Assembly (NCBI GenBank): GCA_002069025.1
Contig: MWBK01000061.1
Span: 4,626 to 68,625 of the forward strand
Reading direction: 5' to 3'
From: Bacteroidetes bacterium ADurb.Bin302
GTDB lineage: Bacteria > Bacteroidota > Bacteroidia > Bacteroidales > Paludibacteraceae
Length of the DNA: 64,000 bases
The first letter of the stretch is position 1. The number at the start of each line of letters is the position of its first letter. Made by a program: the position numbers and the translations under genes. The notes under the pieces were generated by a model. The model made no database searches and was not told where the DNA came from. It was given only the letters and a program-made list of their open reading frames with translations. Below, piece after piece: positions 27,955-36,503 of this stretch.

Positions 27955-29475
27955 TTAATGTTTAAAGTGCCTAATTCCTGTCGTCACCATTGCTATTCCA
28001 TTGTTCTCACAGAAATCAATTGTCAACTGATCTTTAATAGATCCTCCCGGTTGAACAACTGCCGTGATACCTGCATTGTAAGCAATCTCTACGCAATCAG
28101 GAAATGGGAAGAAAGCATCAGATGCCATAACTGCACCATGTAAATCCATATTGAATGTGCCGGCTTTTTCTATAGCTTGGCGTAAAGAATCTACTCTTGA
28201 TGTTTGACCTATACCGCTAGCACATAATTGTTTGTTTTTAGCAAGAACAATAGCATTGGATTTTGAATGTTTTACAACTTTATTTGCAAAAATCATATCT
28301 TCAATCTCAGCTTTGCTCGGCTGTTTGGTAGTTACTTGTTTAAAATCCTTTTCTGTTTCTACACTAGTATCACGATCTTGAGATAGTAAACCATTTAAAA
28401 CTGAACGGAATTGCTTTGTTGGAATTTTTGTCTCTTTTTGAATAAGAATAATACGATTTTTTTTCTGAGATAAGATTTCCAAAGCATCCATATCATAATC
28501 AGGTGCAATAATTACTTCAAAAAATATTTTGTTTATTTCTTCTGATGTAGTTTTATCAATCGGTTTATTTGTTATTAGTACACCACCAAAAGCAGAAACA
28601 GGATCACTGGCTAAAGCATCAGTCCATGCCTCTAAAAGAGTATTGCGAGATGCTATTCCACAGGCATTGTTATGTTTTAATATTGCAAATGTAGTTTCAT
28701 CAAAATCAGCAATTAAATTAACTGCTGCATCAATGTCAAGCAGATTATTGTATGATATCTCCTTACCTTGCAATTGCTCAAACATTTCATCAAAATTACC
28801 ATAGAAAAATCCTTTTTGATGAGGGTTTTCTCCGTAACGCAATGATTTGATATCATCTTTTGCGTATCTGAAAGATGATTGAGCATCACCATCGAAATAA
28901 TTGAAAATAGCTGAATCATACAAAGATGATACTCCAAATGCTTCTTTAGCAAAAAATTTGCGTTGCTCTAAAGTACTGTTTGCACCATTCTCGTCTAACA
29001 AATCTATTAGCGAAGCATATTGATTCTGAGATGCAACGATTATTACATCAGCAAAATTCTTAGCAGCTGCTCTAATAAGAGATATGCCGCCTATGTCAAT
29101 TTTTTCAATAATATCTTTTTCAGAAGCTCCTGAAGCAACAGTTGCTTCAAATGGATACAAGTCAACAATTACAAGGTCAATTTCAGGAATTTCGTATTTA
29201 GACATTTGCTCTAAGTCCTCCTCATTATTACGACGTCCCAAAATACCTCCGAATACTTTCGGATGAAGAGTTTTTACTCTACCTCCTAATATAGAGGGAT
29301 AACCTGTCAAGTTTTCAACGGCTTGACACGGAACGCCCAATGATTCAATGAATGATTGGGTTCCACCTGTTGAAAGTAGTTTTACTCCTTCTGAGTTTAA
29401 TTTCAGAATGATTTTGTCTAAGTTCTCCTTGTGGTAAACTGATACAAGGGCAGTTTTGATTTGTTTTTGTTCCAT
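27955..29475 (-). CDS. purH: Bifunctional AICAR transformylase / IMP cyclohydrolase
   Basis: Catalyses the last two steps of IMP synthesis. The N-terminal MGS-like cyclohydrolase domain has LLSTGGTQSFIESLG and LTGYPSILGGRVKTLHPK; the C-terminal transformylase domain has SLRYGENPHQKGF, KHNNACGIA and the terminal MVTTGIRHFKH. 506 residues is typical of the family. First gene of the purH-mre operon with a promoter 33 nt upstream. Confidence 0.97.
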   Translation of the reverse strand: MEQKQIKTALVSVYHKENLDKIILKLNSEGVKLLSTGGTQSFIESLGVPCQAVENLTGYPSILGGRVKTLHPKVFGGILGRRNNEEDLEQMSKYEIPEIDLVIVDLYPFEATVASGASEKDIIEKIDIGGISLIRAAAKNFADVIIVASQNQYASLIDLLDENGANSTLEQRKFFAKEAFGVSSLYDSAIFNYFDGDAQSSFRYAKDDIKSLRYGENPHQKGFFYGNFDEMFEQLQGKEISYNNLLDIDAAVNLIADFDETTFAILKHNNACGIASRNTLLEAWTDALASDPVSAFGGVLITNKPIDKTTSEEINKIFFEVIIAPDYDMDALEILSQKKNRIILIQKETKIPTKQFRSVLNGLLSQDRDTSVETEKDFKQVTTKQPSKAEIEDMIFANKVVKHSKSNAIVLAKNKQLCASGIGQTSRVDSLRQAIEKAGTFNMDLHGAVMASDAFFPFPDCVEIAYNAGITAVVQPGGSIKDQLTIDFCENNGIAMVTTGIRHFKH

Positions 29476-29507
29476 TGCGGATATGTCGGTTTGGGATTAA
29501 AGCCTTG

Positions 29508-29515
29508 CAAAGCTA
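29508..29515 (-). promoter_or_regulatory. purH-mre operon promoter -7 element
   Basis: TAGCTTTG on the - strand, ending 32 nt before the purH ATG. No clear -33 box. Confidence 0.5.
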
Positions 29516-29585
29516 CAAAATGTAACGACAATTACCGCGTACATTAATAAGAAAAAAGTAAAAAACCGCCGATTGTTGAAAGATT

Positions 29586-30077
29586 TTACTTGCGCAGGTA
29601 TGTTACGAAAGAATATGAGTATTTATGCTTCTCGTCAGCCGGGTTTTTTTCTTCTTTTTCGAGCCTCCAAATTTGAGTATCAATATTGGGGAAAAACACG
29701 TCTGATTCAAAGCGACCATCTATTATAGTCAATTCAAGACGATTGGCATGCGCAAGTGCTTGTGAATAGATTGAAGCACCTCCAATTACAAAAACATCCT
29801 CGTCCGATGAACAAAGAGCGAACGCACTATCCAAAGAGTCAACCACTTCGCATTTCGCAATTTTTAAATCTTTTTGACGAGAAATTACAATATTTCGTCT
29901 ATTTGGCAATGCGCCATTGGGTAAAGAATCATAGGTTTTTCGTCCCATAATTACAGTATGACCTGTCGTTAATTGCTTGAAATGCTTTAAATCATTAGGT
30001 AAGTAACAAAGCAACTGGCCTTTATAACCTATTCCTCGCATCTCATCCATTGCGACTATCAAAACCAAATTTGGCAT
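29586..30077 (-). CDS. folA: Dihydrofolate reductase
   Basis: Reduces dihydrofolate with NADPH, regenerating the cofactor oxidised by ThyA. 163 residues. Visible: LVLIVAMDEMRGIGYKGQ, the LPNDLKHFKQLT acid motif, VIMGRKTYDSLP, and FVIGGASIYSQAL. The usual tryptophan after QL is replaced (LLCYLPND). It lies 135 nt downstream of thyA on the same strand; the gap contains a + strand small-RNA-like element. Confidence 0.95.
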   Translation of the reverse strand: MPNLVLIVAMDEMRGIGYKGQLLCYLPNDLKHFKQLTTGHTVIMGRKTYDSLPNGALPNRRNIVISRQKDLKIAKCEVVDSLDSAFALCSSDEDVFVIGGASIYSQALAHANRLELTIIDGRFESDVFFPNIDTQIWRLEKEEKNPADEKHKYSYSFVTYLRK

Positions 30078-30100
30078 ATTCTAATTATTTAACTTAAATA

Positions 30101-30133
30101 TATGTTCTACAACATAAAAACTCCGTACTTTTG
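30101..30133 (+). promoter_or_regulatory. Promoter of small-RNA element copy 1, with dyad
   Basis: The -7 element TACTTTTG is at 30126-30133. The inverted repeat TATGTTCTACAACATA (30101-30116) covers the -33 position; the same dyad sits in copy 2. It may be an operator, and it also lies in the folA 5' region on the other strand. Confidence 0.55.
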
Positions 30134-30136
30134 CAG

Positions 30137-30207
30137 TGTGATTTTTCATAGTATTTGATTTTAAGGTTAACAAATAGGTACTCAGGCGTGAGTGCCTTTT
30201 GTTTTTT
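30137..30207 (+). ncRNA. Putative small RNA, copy 1 (between folA and thyA)
   Basis: Predicted transcript of about 70 nt starting a few bases after the -7 element and ending at an intrinsic terminator. It has no open frame of useful length. The core (about 30137-30176, including TTTGATTTTAAGGTTAAC) is A/T-rich, likely single-stranded, and almost unchanged in copy 2. It is transcribed against thyA and ends 5 nt short of the thyA stop. From memory, similar short repeated elements occur in multiple copies in Bacteroides, where a family of paralogous small RNAs bound by an RRM protein has been described; assignment to that family is inference. The 5' end is not established. Confidence 0.65.
30177..30207 (+). 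terminator. Intrinsic terminator of small-RNA copy 1
   Basis: GGTACTCAGGCGTGAGTGCC (30177-30196) folds into an 8-bp stem with one G-U pair and a GGCG tetraloop, followed by TTTTGTTTTTT. Confidence 0.85.
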
Positions 30208-30212
30208 ATAGG

Positions 30213-31007
30213 CTAAACAGATACTGCACCTGCAATATGAGGATGTGGATTATAATTCACTAGTTCGAAATCTTCAAAATGAAAACCAAAGATATCTTTT
30301 ACATCAGGATTCACATTCATTGTAGGTAATTCGCGTGGTTCACGAGATAATTGCAATTTCACTTGATCAATATGATTCAGGTATATATGCGCATCTCCAA
30401 ATGTATGAATAAAATCACCCGGCTCCAAATCACATACCTGCGCCATCATAAGCAATAATAAAGAATATGATGCAATATTAAACGGAACCCCTAAGAAGAT
30501 GTCTGCACTGCGTTGATACAACTGAAGACTTAACTTACCATCTGCAACATAAAACTGAAAAAATGCATGACACGGCGGTAAGTTCATATTCGGAATATCT
30601 GCTACGTTCCAAGCACTTACTATGATACGTCTTGAGTCCGGATTCTTTTTAATTGTTTCAACCGTTTCTTTAATTTGATCTATATGACCGCCATTATAAT
30701 CGGGCCATGACCGCCATTGATAACCATAAATGTGACCTAAGTTTCCGTCAGCGTCAGCCCACTCATTCCAAATTTTAACGCCATTATCTTGCAGATACTT
30801 AACATTGGTATCGCCATTTAAAAACCACAGTAATTCGTAAATAATTGATTTAAGATGCAATTTCTTTGTGGTTAACGTAGGGAATCCATCTGCCATATTA
30901 AACCGCATCTGATGCCCAAAAACACTTATTGTACCTGTGCCGGTACGATCTTCCTTACGCACTCCTTCGTTCATTACACGATTCAATAAATCCAAATACT
31001 GCTTCAT
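30213..31007 (-). CDS. thyA: Thymidylate synthase
   Basis: Converts dUMP to dTMP with methylene-tetrahydrofolate. 264 residues, identical in length to the E. coli enzyme, with catalytic C146 in [22 protein letters not shown] and the C-terminal [11 protein letters not shown]. thyA-folA order couples dTMP synthesis to folate recycling. A -7 element lies 25 nt upstream. The + strand small RNA converges on its 3' end. Confidence 0.97.
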   Translation of the reverse strand: MKQYLDLLNRVMNEGVRKEDRTGTGTISVFGHQMRFNMADGFPTLTTKKLHLKSIIYELLWFLNGDTNVKYLQDNGVKIWNEWADADGNLGHIYGYQWRSWPDYNGGHIDQIKETVETIKKNPDSRRIIVSAWNVADIPNMNLPPCHAFFQFYVADGKLSLQLYQRSADIFLGVPFNIASYSLLLLMMAQVCDLEPGDFIHTFGDAHIYLNHIDQVKLQLSREPRELPTMNVNPDVKDIFGFHFEDFELVNYNPHPHIAGAVSV

Positions 31008-31032
31008 AGATTAAATATTATAGAGGTCGAAA

Positions 31033-31040
31033 CAAAGATA
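31033..31040 (-). promoter_or_regulatory. thyA promoter -7 element
   Basis: TATCTTTG on the - strand, ending 25 nt before the thyA ATG, in the gap after the porE-like gene. Confidence 0.55.
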
Positions 31041-31046
31041 CTAATT

Positions 31047-33044
31047 TTAATACATTTTGTAAGTAGTCTTCAAAACTTTAAACTCAGTACGTCGATTTAT
31101 TTGATTAGCTATTTCTTGTTCTTCTGATTTTAAACCTTCAATAAACTCGTTATCCAAAGGAGTATCAACTTTTAAGAAACGATATTGCTTAACAAGTGCC
31201 TTATCAGGAACAACAGGTACAGACTCGCCATATCCTTTTGAAGACAACCTATCCTTTTCAATGCCTTTTACTGTAAGATAATCAACAACTGATTTTGCTC
31301 TTTGACCTGACAATAACAAGTTTGTCTCATCAGAGCCTACAAAGTCTGTATGTGCACCAATCTCAATAGTTATATTCGGATTGTCTTTTAGCAATTCAAC
31401 TAATTCGTCAAGACCTGCAGATGATTCCGGAGTCAACTCTGCAGAACCAAATTTAAAGAATATATTATTCATTTTAACCGGCTTGCTCACAGAATTAAGT
31501 TGAAAATCCATAGTAAAGTTTTGACTCTTTTCTAGATCTGCCACATCAAGAATTTTCTTGCTGTTTAAAAATCCTCTGCAAGTAGCTAAAAGCACATACT
31601 TGGTATTTTTATTAATAGATGCGGTATAAGAACCGTTCTTTTTAGTCTGGATGTTTGCTATAGAACCATCATTCCCCACCATTCTCACACGAGCATCACC
31701 CAAGTTCTCTCCTTTAGAATCTGTAATTACACCCACCACCGAAAAATTCAAAACAGGTTTTGAAAATTTATATATATGATCATAGCCTTTGCGGTCATTT
31801 CTGTTTGAAGAGAAGAATCCCCAATCTTGTTTTCCGGCAAAACTTATTCCAAAATCATCAAAATTTGAATTTATAGGCTTCAAAAGATTAACTACGTCCC
31901 ATTCATCGGCATCAGAGAATTTTGCTTTTGGCCTTTTAGACGCTGCAAAAATATCAAGTCCTCCTAAACCCGGATGTCCATCTGAAGAGAAATACATTAC
32001 TCCATCAGCACGGAAATAAGGAAACATTTCTTCGCCCTTTGTATTAATTGTAGGTCCTAGATTTTCGGGTATATCCCATCCATCACCGGTCTTAGCAACA
32101 CGCCAAATATCTCTTCCCCCAAATCCTCCATCCATATCAGAAACAAAATATAAATATGCACCATCAGGCGATAAAGCAGGATGAGCAGTAGTTATACTAG
32201 AGTCTTTTAAGATTTGAAGTTTTTGCGGTTCAGACCATGCTCCACCATTACGTTTGCACATATAAATGGCAGCTCCCAATGTCTCACCTTTAACTACTTT
32301 GCTCAGGGTATAATACAATTCCTGGCCATCAGCCGAGAAAGAGCAAGTACCCTCATCAAACTCAGTATTTATCTCTCCTTCTAAAGGATTTGGCGACTCC
32401 CACTTACCTTGAGCATTTGTTTTAGAAGAATAAATATCGTTATTGCGTTGACCTGTTATTCTGCTGGTCTTTGTTTTTTTTGCACCTCTTGCGACTCGTG
32501 TGGAATTAAAATATAGTACATCGCCATCGGCAGATGCAAAGGCAGGACAAAATTCCGAATACTTAGAATTGAAAGTAGGATCTTTTATAATTTCGTAAGC
32601 GGTGATTTTTTCCCAATCGGCAATTGCTTTCTCACAAGATTCTATTCCGTTTTTTGCCAATTCATTACCCGGTCGCATTTGCTCGTACTGATAATACATT
32701 TTAATTGCTTCCTTGTATTTACCATTACGACGTAATACTTCAGCGTAATAATATGTCAGCAAGCTATCCTTGCATCCATATTTTACAGCATTTTTAAATG
32801 CAGTTTCGGCACGTTTATTGTTTTCGACAATCCGATAAGCATTGCCCATTTTATAAGCTACATCCGCCTTTAGAACTCGTTTCTTAGTTGGTACATTCGG
32901 ATATATGCTGCGATACATTTCAGCAGCACGATAATATTCACCCAAGGCGAACTTTTTATCCGCCTTGGTGATTCGGGCATTAAGACTACAGGAAGCGAAT
33001 AAAACGACCGTTAGAAGGCCTATCAATATTCGCTTAATCATCAT
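31047..33044 (-). CDS. porE: PorE-like lipoprotein (TPR, PD40 propeller, CRD, OmpA)
   Basis: 665-residue envelope protein with the domain order of P. gingivalis PorE, a T9SS-associated peptidoglycan-binding lipoprotein of similar length. Signal peptide with lipobox FASC (C19); TPR-like helices about 27-135; six-bladed PD40/WD40-like propeller about 150-415 (repeats such as PALSPDGAYLYFVSD); carboxypeptidase-regulatory-like fold about 425-500; OmpA-like domain about 525-660 with IGAHTDFVGSD and NRRTEFKVL. The OmpA domain holds an insertion before NRRTE. It overlaps rprY by 4 nt, so it is translationally coupled to the two-component pair. Confidence 0.88.
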   Translation of the reverse strand: MMIKRILIGLLTVVLFASCSLNARITKADKKFALGEYYRAAEMYRSIYPNVPTKKRVLKADVAYKMGNAYRIVENNKRAETAFKNAVKYGCKDSLLTYYYAEVLRRNGKYKEAIKMYYQYEQMRPGNELAKNGIESCEKAIADWEKITAYEIIKDPTFNSKYSEFCPAFASADGDVLYFNSTRVARGAKKTKTSRITGQRNNDIYSSKTNAQGKWESPNPLEGEINTEFDEGTCSFSADGQELYYTLSKVVKGETLGAAIYMCKRNGGAWSEPQKLQILKDSSITTAHPALSPDGAYLYFVSDMDGGFGGRDIWRVAKTGDGWDIPENLGPTINTKGEEMFPYFRADGVMYFSSDGHPGLGGLDIFAASKRPKAKFSDADEWDVVNLLKPINSNFDDFGISFAGKQDWGFFSSNRNDRKGYDHIYKFSKPVLNFSVVGVITDSKGENLGDARVRMVGNDGSIANIQTKKNGSYTASINKNTKYVLLATCRGFLNSKKILDVADLEKSQNFTMDFQLNSVSKPVKMNNIFFKFGSAELTPESSAGLDELVELLKDNPNITIEIGAHTDFVGSDETNLLLSGQRAKSVVDYLTVKGIEKDRLSSKGYGESVPVVPDKALVKQYRFLKVDTPLDNEFIEGLKSEEQEIANQINRRTEFKVLKTTYKMY

Positions 33045-33745
33045 TCAGCAGTTTCTGGAACAATAAGTTTATATCCTTTTCCGTGAATATTGATAATTTG
33101 AACTGTCTCGTCTTCTTTCAACAATTTACGTAATTTGGTGATATAAACATCCATACTACGTGCATTGAAATAATTATCGTCTATCCAAATTGTTTTTAAT
33201 GTGTAGTTACGCTCTAATATATCATTAGCATTTGCGCACAACAACGAAAGTAATTCGGATTCCTTAGTTGTCAACTTGGTTGTTTTACCATTGATTGTCA
33301 ATTGTTGTTTTTGAGAATCGAAAGTAAAGTTTCCTAATTTGTAGACAACTTTTTCTTTCATCTTCTTGCTCTTGATACGGCGTAAAATAGCTTCAATACG
33401 GAACAACAGCTCTTCCATACTGAAAGGTTTTGTGATGTAGTCATCACCACCGATCTTAAATCCCTCAATAATATCTTCCTTCAAGTTTTTTGCTGTCAAA
33501 AACAAAATGGGTACTTCTGTATTAACGGCACGAATCTCTTGTGCCAAAGTAAAGCCATCTTTTTTAGGCATCATTACATCAAATACACAAACATCGTAAT
33601 TTGTTTTCATGAATGCTTTATAACCAGCATCTCCGTCAGGAAGCAAATCAGTGTCATAACCTTTGGCCTGTAGATACTCACGTAATAACATTCCTAAGTT
33701 TTCATCATCCTCACATAAAAGGATTTTTACTTTTTCTTCATTCAT
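33041..33745 (-). CDS. rprY: Response regulator RprY (OmpR family)
   Basis: 234 residues: receiver domain with acidic D13/D14, phosphoacceptor D56 in VFDVMMPKKDG, T84 and K106 (YITKPF); then an OmpR-type winged helix with SMDVYITKLRKLL. RprY in Bacteroides and Porphyromonas is an envelope/oxidative-stress regulator. It follows rprX by 4 nt and is coupled by ATGA to the porE-like gene. Confidence 0.94.
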   Translation of the reverse strand: MNEEKVKILLCEDDENLGMLLREYLQAKGYDTDLLPDGDAGYKAFMKTNYDVCVFDVMMPKKDGFTLAQEIRAVNTEVPILFLTAKNLKEDIIEGFKIGGDDYITKPFSMEELLFRIEAILRRIKSKKMKEKVVYKLGNFTFDSQKQQLTINGKTTKLTTKESELLSLLCANANDILERNYTLKTIWIDDNYFNARSMDVYITKLRKLLKEDETVQIINIHGKGYKLIVPETAE

Positions 33746-33749
33746 AATT

Positions 33750-35240
33750 TTACTTTTTTAAAGTGGGTATTGTTATTATAAATTTAGTCCCTTTTCCTAA
33801 CTCGCTTTCTGCTTTAATGTGACCATTATGCTTTTCAACCATTTTCTTTACATACGCGAGCCCCAATCCAAAACCTTTAACATTGTGCACATTACCGGTT
33901 GGTACTCTGTGAAATTTGTCGAAAATCTTCTTTAAATGTTCTTTCTTGATGCCTATTCCGTTATCTTCTACCGAAATACACAACAAATCTTTCTCTAGTT
34001 CATTCCATGTCTGTATCATAAGATACAAAGGCTCATCGGGTTTCGAATACTTTACAGCATTATCAAGCAAGTTAAAAATGACATTTGTAAAATGCAGCTC
34101 ATCAACTGTTGCCCACGAATCAGCAGCTTTTAAATCTGTATTTATTGTGCCACCAGTACTTTTTACTTTAATACGAAAACTAGCAACTACTCCATCAATA
34201 ATCTTATTAACATCAGCATCCTTAAACTTCATTATTGACTTTTCATTTTCCAATAACGAAATCTGCAAAACTTTTTCAACTTGGAAACTCAAACGCTTTG
34301 TTTCATCTCTAATTATCCTCGATATACTTTTTAAAACTTCCGGCGTTTTAATTATGCTATCGTCTTGCAACATTTGTGATGCCAATGATATGCTGGATAT
34401 AGGTGTTTTAAATTCATGCGTCATATTGTTCATAAAATCCGTTTTGCTCTTTGACAATTTACTCTGTTTAAACATCAGTAAAATTGTTGAAACAAAAGTA
34501 CAAAACAACATTAACGTTATAATGATTGATGTTATTGCCAAAGAAGACACACTCATCAAAATATATTGAGAACGCTCCGGAAAATAGGCTCTAATCAAAT
34601 TCATCTTAGGATTATAGTCATTTGGAAATAATATCTGCGAATAATAATTATTTGATACACTTGTAGAATCAAAATCAGGGCAGATATAGACTTGACGTCC
34701 TAAATAATCCAACAATATAACATGAAATGGAGTATTAATACCATTGTTAAGTAATTCTTGCCGCAATAATTGTTCGGCATGTTCCATATCTACACGTTTC
34801 TCTATAGGTTTTTCCGGTGCTTCCTTCAACCAACGCATAGCTGCATCATTCAACAATATTTTTTTTCGAGCATAATTACTTTTCATACGGCTTTGCAGAT
34901 TTTCTGTTAATTCTTGAACCGTATTTGTCTGATTTACAGATTTTAGAGAAACAGCTTGTACGCTCGAGTTTTTATCTATAGATAGAAATGTTCCATTATC
35001 TACTTGTGGTATAATTGTTTTACTTTCACTTTCTTTTTGCAAAGCATCGCTTAAATATTCTGAAGTTTCCTCTTCTTCCAAAGTTCTGCTCATTTGGTAC
35101 AAGCTACGCTTAACTCCATCATCAAAATGCTGTTGGCGTATTTCTATCAAAGTACTAAAATAATTAAGTTGCACTGCCAATAAACCTAAAAAGGTCAGTG
35201 CCATAAATATTGCAAGAAGAATGATTGTTCCCTTTCTCAT
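33750..35240 (-). CDS. rprX: Sensor histidine kinase RprX
   Basis: 496-residue membrane kinase. Helix 1 at about 7-24, a periplasmic sensor region of about 210 residues (25-235) without a recognised domain, helix 2 at about 238-262, then a HisKA H-box with H275 in MTHEFKTPISS, an HATPase_c with N box NLLDNAVKYSKP, G1 DNGIGI and G2 GFGLGLAYVKKMVE. Partner of RprY. The upstream region carries TTAACATTT repeats that may be the autoregulatory site. Confidence 0.94.
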   Translation of the reverse strand: MRKGTIILLAIFMALTFLGLLAVQLNYFSTLIEIRQQHFDDGVKRSLYQMSRTLEEEETSEYLSDALQKESESKTIIPQVDNGTFLSIDKNSSVQAVSLKSVNQTNTVQELTENLQSRMKSNYARKKILLNDAAMRWLKEAPEKPIEKRVDMEHAEQLLRQELLNNGINTPFHVILLDYLGRQVYICPDFDSTSVSNNYYSQILFPNDYNPKMNLIRAYFPERSQYILMSVSSLAITSIIITLMLFCTFVSTILLMFKQSKLSKSKTDFMNNMTHEFKTPISSISLASQMLQDDSIIKTPEVLKSISRIIRDETKRLSFQVEKVLQISLLENEKSIMKFKDADVNKIIDGVVASFRIKVKSTGGTINTDLKAADSWATVDELHFTNVIFNLLDNAVKYSKPDEPLYLMIQTWNELEKDLLCISVEDNGIGIKKEHLKKIFDKFHRVPTGNVHNVKGFGLGLAYVKKMVEKHNGHIKAESELGKGTKFIITIPTLKK

Positions 35241-35258
35241 ATCTTAAACTTAACCTGA

Positions 35259-35266
35259 CAAATGTA
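35259..35266 (-). promoter_or_regulatory. rprX operon promoter -7 element
   Basis: TACATTTG on the - strand, 18 nt before the rprX ATG at 35240. The TTAACATTT repeats lie immediately upstream. Confidence 0.55.
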
Positions 35267-35271
35267 CGTTA

Positions 35272-35342
35272 TTAACATTTGACTTGTTTATTTCCTTACA
35301 ATCATTTAACAATTCATTTTAACATTTGACGAAATGTTAAAA
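35272..35342. promoter_or_regulatory. TTAACATTT repeats and 11-bp dyad upstream of rprX
   Basis: TTAACATTTGAC is directly repeated at 35272-35283 and 35319-35330 (47 bp apart). The second copy is half of a perfect inverted repeat: TTTTAACATTT (35317-35327), GACG, AAATGTTAAAA (35332-35342). The dyad starts right after the methyltransferase stop and lacks a T run, so it is more likely an operator or a weak terminator. Confidence 0.45.
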
Positions 35343-36503
35343 TTACTCTTTATTTGCTGATTTATAAGTTTTAAGTTTACCGGGAAATAAGTGATAATGA
35401 CGATATTGGCAATCAATTTCGGCATTCTGTAGCATGATTTTATCGTTAGGTTTCAATCCTATTTGATCAAAACCTCTCTTATTTGAAGATATAATCCATG
35501 CGTCTGTATCGGCATATTTATGTTTTAAAGTAGTTCCTATCATTCCATACAAGCTATCTATATCACCTCCGATTCTTTCACCATAAGGAGGATTTGTTAT
35601 GATAAAGGTTTTTTCTTTAGGTTGGGGTATGTTAGCAAAATCAATTACTTGTGTGCTGATATATTTAGTAAAACCTGCATTTTTAATATTCGCATCTGCC
35701 ACAGATATGGCCTTAGAAGATATATCGGAAGCATAAATCTTATGATTAAACTTCTTTTCTCCACTATCATCATTATATAGCTTATCAAATAATTCCTCGT
35801 CAAAATCCAACCATTTTTCGAACGCAAAATTCTTTCTAAAAACTCCCGGAGGAATATTTAATGCTATCATCGCAGCTTCTATTGGAATTGTTCCGGAGCC
35901 ACACATAGGGTCTAGAAAATCGCATTGCCCATTCCATCCTGAAAGCAAAATCATTCCGGCTGCAAGTACTTCATTAATCGGTGCTTCGGTTTGTGCTACT
36001 CTATAACCACGTTTGTACAATGCACCTCCTGAACTATCTAATGACAAAGTACATGTGTTGTGAGAAATATGAAGATTAAAAAAAATATCCGGATTACTAA
36101 CGCTTATAGAAGGCCTTTTCCCTACCTTCTCCTGAAAATAATCTACAATTGCATCTTTCGTTTTATATGTTGCGAAACGCGAGTGAGTAAATACTTCTGA
36201 ATAAACAGTTGCCTCTATCAAAAAGCTTTGCTTAACATCAAAAATTTTTTCCCACGCAATCTTTTTTACATTATTATAAATCTCTTCTGCGTCCTTTGCC
36301 TGAAAAACAGCTATCGGTTTTAGTATTCTTAAAGCTGTTCTACAATGTAGATTAGCTTTATACATGATTTCGGTAGTACCTTCAAATAGAACAGCACGTC
36401 TTTCTATACGAACATTCTGAGCCCCTATATTTTCAAGTTCTTTTGCCAATACGCTTTCCAATCCTTGGAATGTCTTGGCTACTAAGTTCATTTTATCATT
36501 CAT
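35343..36503 (-). CDS. THUMP-domain 23S rRNA (guanine-N2)-methyltransferase-like
   Basis: 386-residue class I SAM-dependent RNA methyltransferase: ferredoxin-like/THUMP N-terminus (about 1-160) then a Rossmann methylase with FLDPMCGSGTIPIEAA (SAM site) and the catalytic NPPYGERIG. It resembles the RlmL N-terminal half / YpsC family. The ATG at 36503 overlaps the upstream gene by 8 nt; a second ATG at 36491 (residue 5) removes the overlap and is an equally good start. Confidence 0.9.
   Translation of the reverse strand: MNDKMNLVAKTFQGLESVLAKELENIGAQNVRIERRAVLFEGTTEIMYKANLHCRTALRILKPIAVFQAKDAEEIYNNVKKIAWEKIFDVKQSFLIEATVYSEVFTHSRFATYKTKDAIVDYFQEKVGKRPSISVSNPDIFFNLHISHNTCTLSLDSSGGALYKRGYRVAQTEAPINEVLAAGMILLSGWNGQCDFLDPMCGSGTIPIEAAMIALNIPPGVFRKNFAFEKWLDFDEELFDKLYNDDSGEKKFNHKIYASDISSKAISVADANIKNAGFTKYISTQVIDFANIPQPKEKTFIITNPPYGERIGGDIDSLYGMIGTTLKHKYADTDAWIISSNKRGFDQIGLKPNDKIMLQNAEIDCQYRHYHLFPGKLKTYKSANKE

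Larger units (their letters stand above)
30099..30210 (+). repeat. Copy 1 of a two-copy intergenic element
   Basis: Near-identical to 50923-51036, 20.8 kb away, in the same strand orientation. From base 30136 on, the copies differ at three substitutions and one T insertion/deletion over about 75 nt; the promoter half is more diverged but alignable. No transposase, terminal inverted repeat or target duplication is visible, so it is a paralogous transcription unit rather than a mobile element. Confidence 0.85.

Noticed and set aside
33916..34569. 217-residue open frame antisense to rprX
   Set aside because: It mirrors the rprX kinase gene in another frame, has low-complexity composition, no promoter and no recognisable domain; rprX has all kinase motifs.
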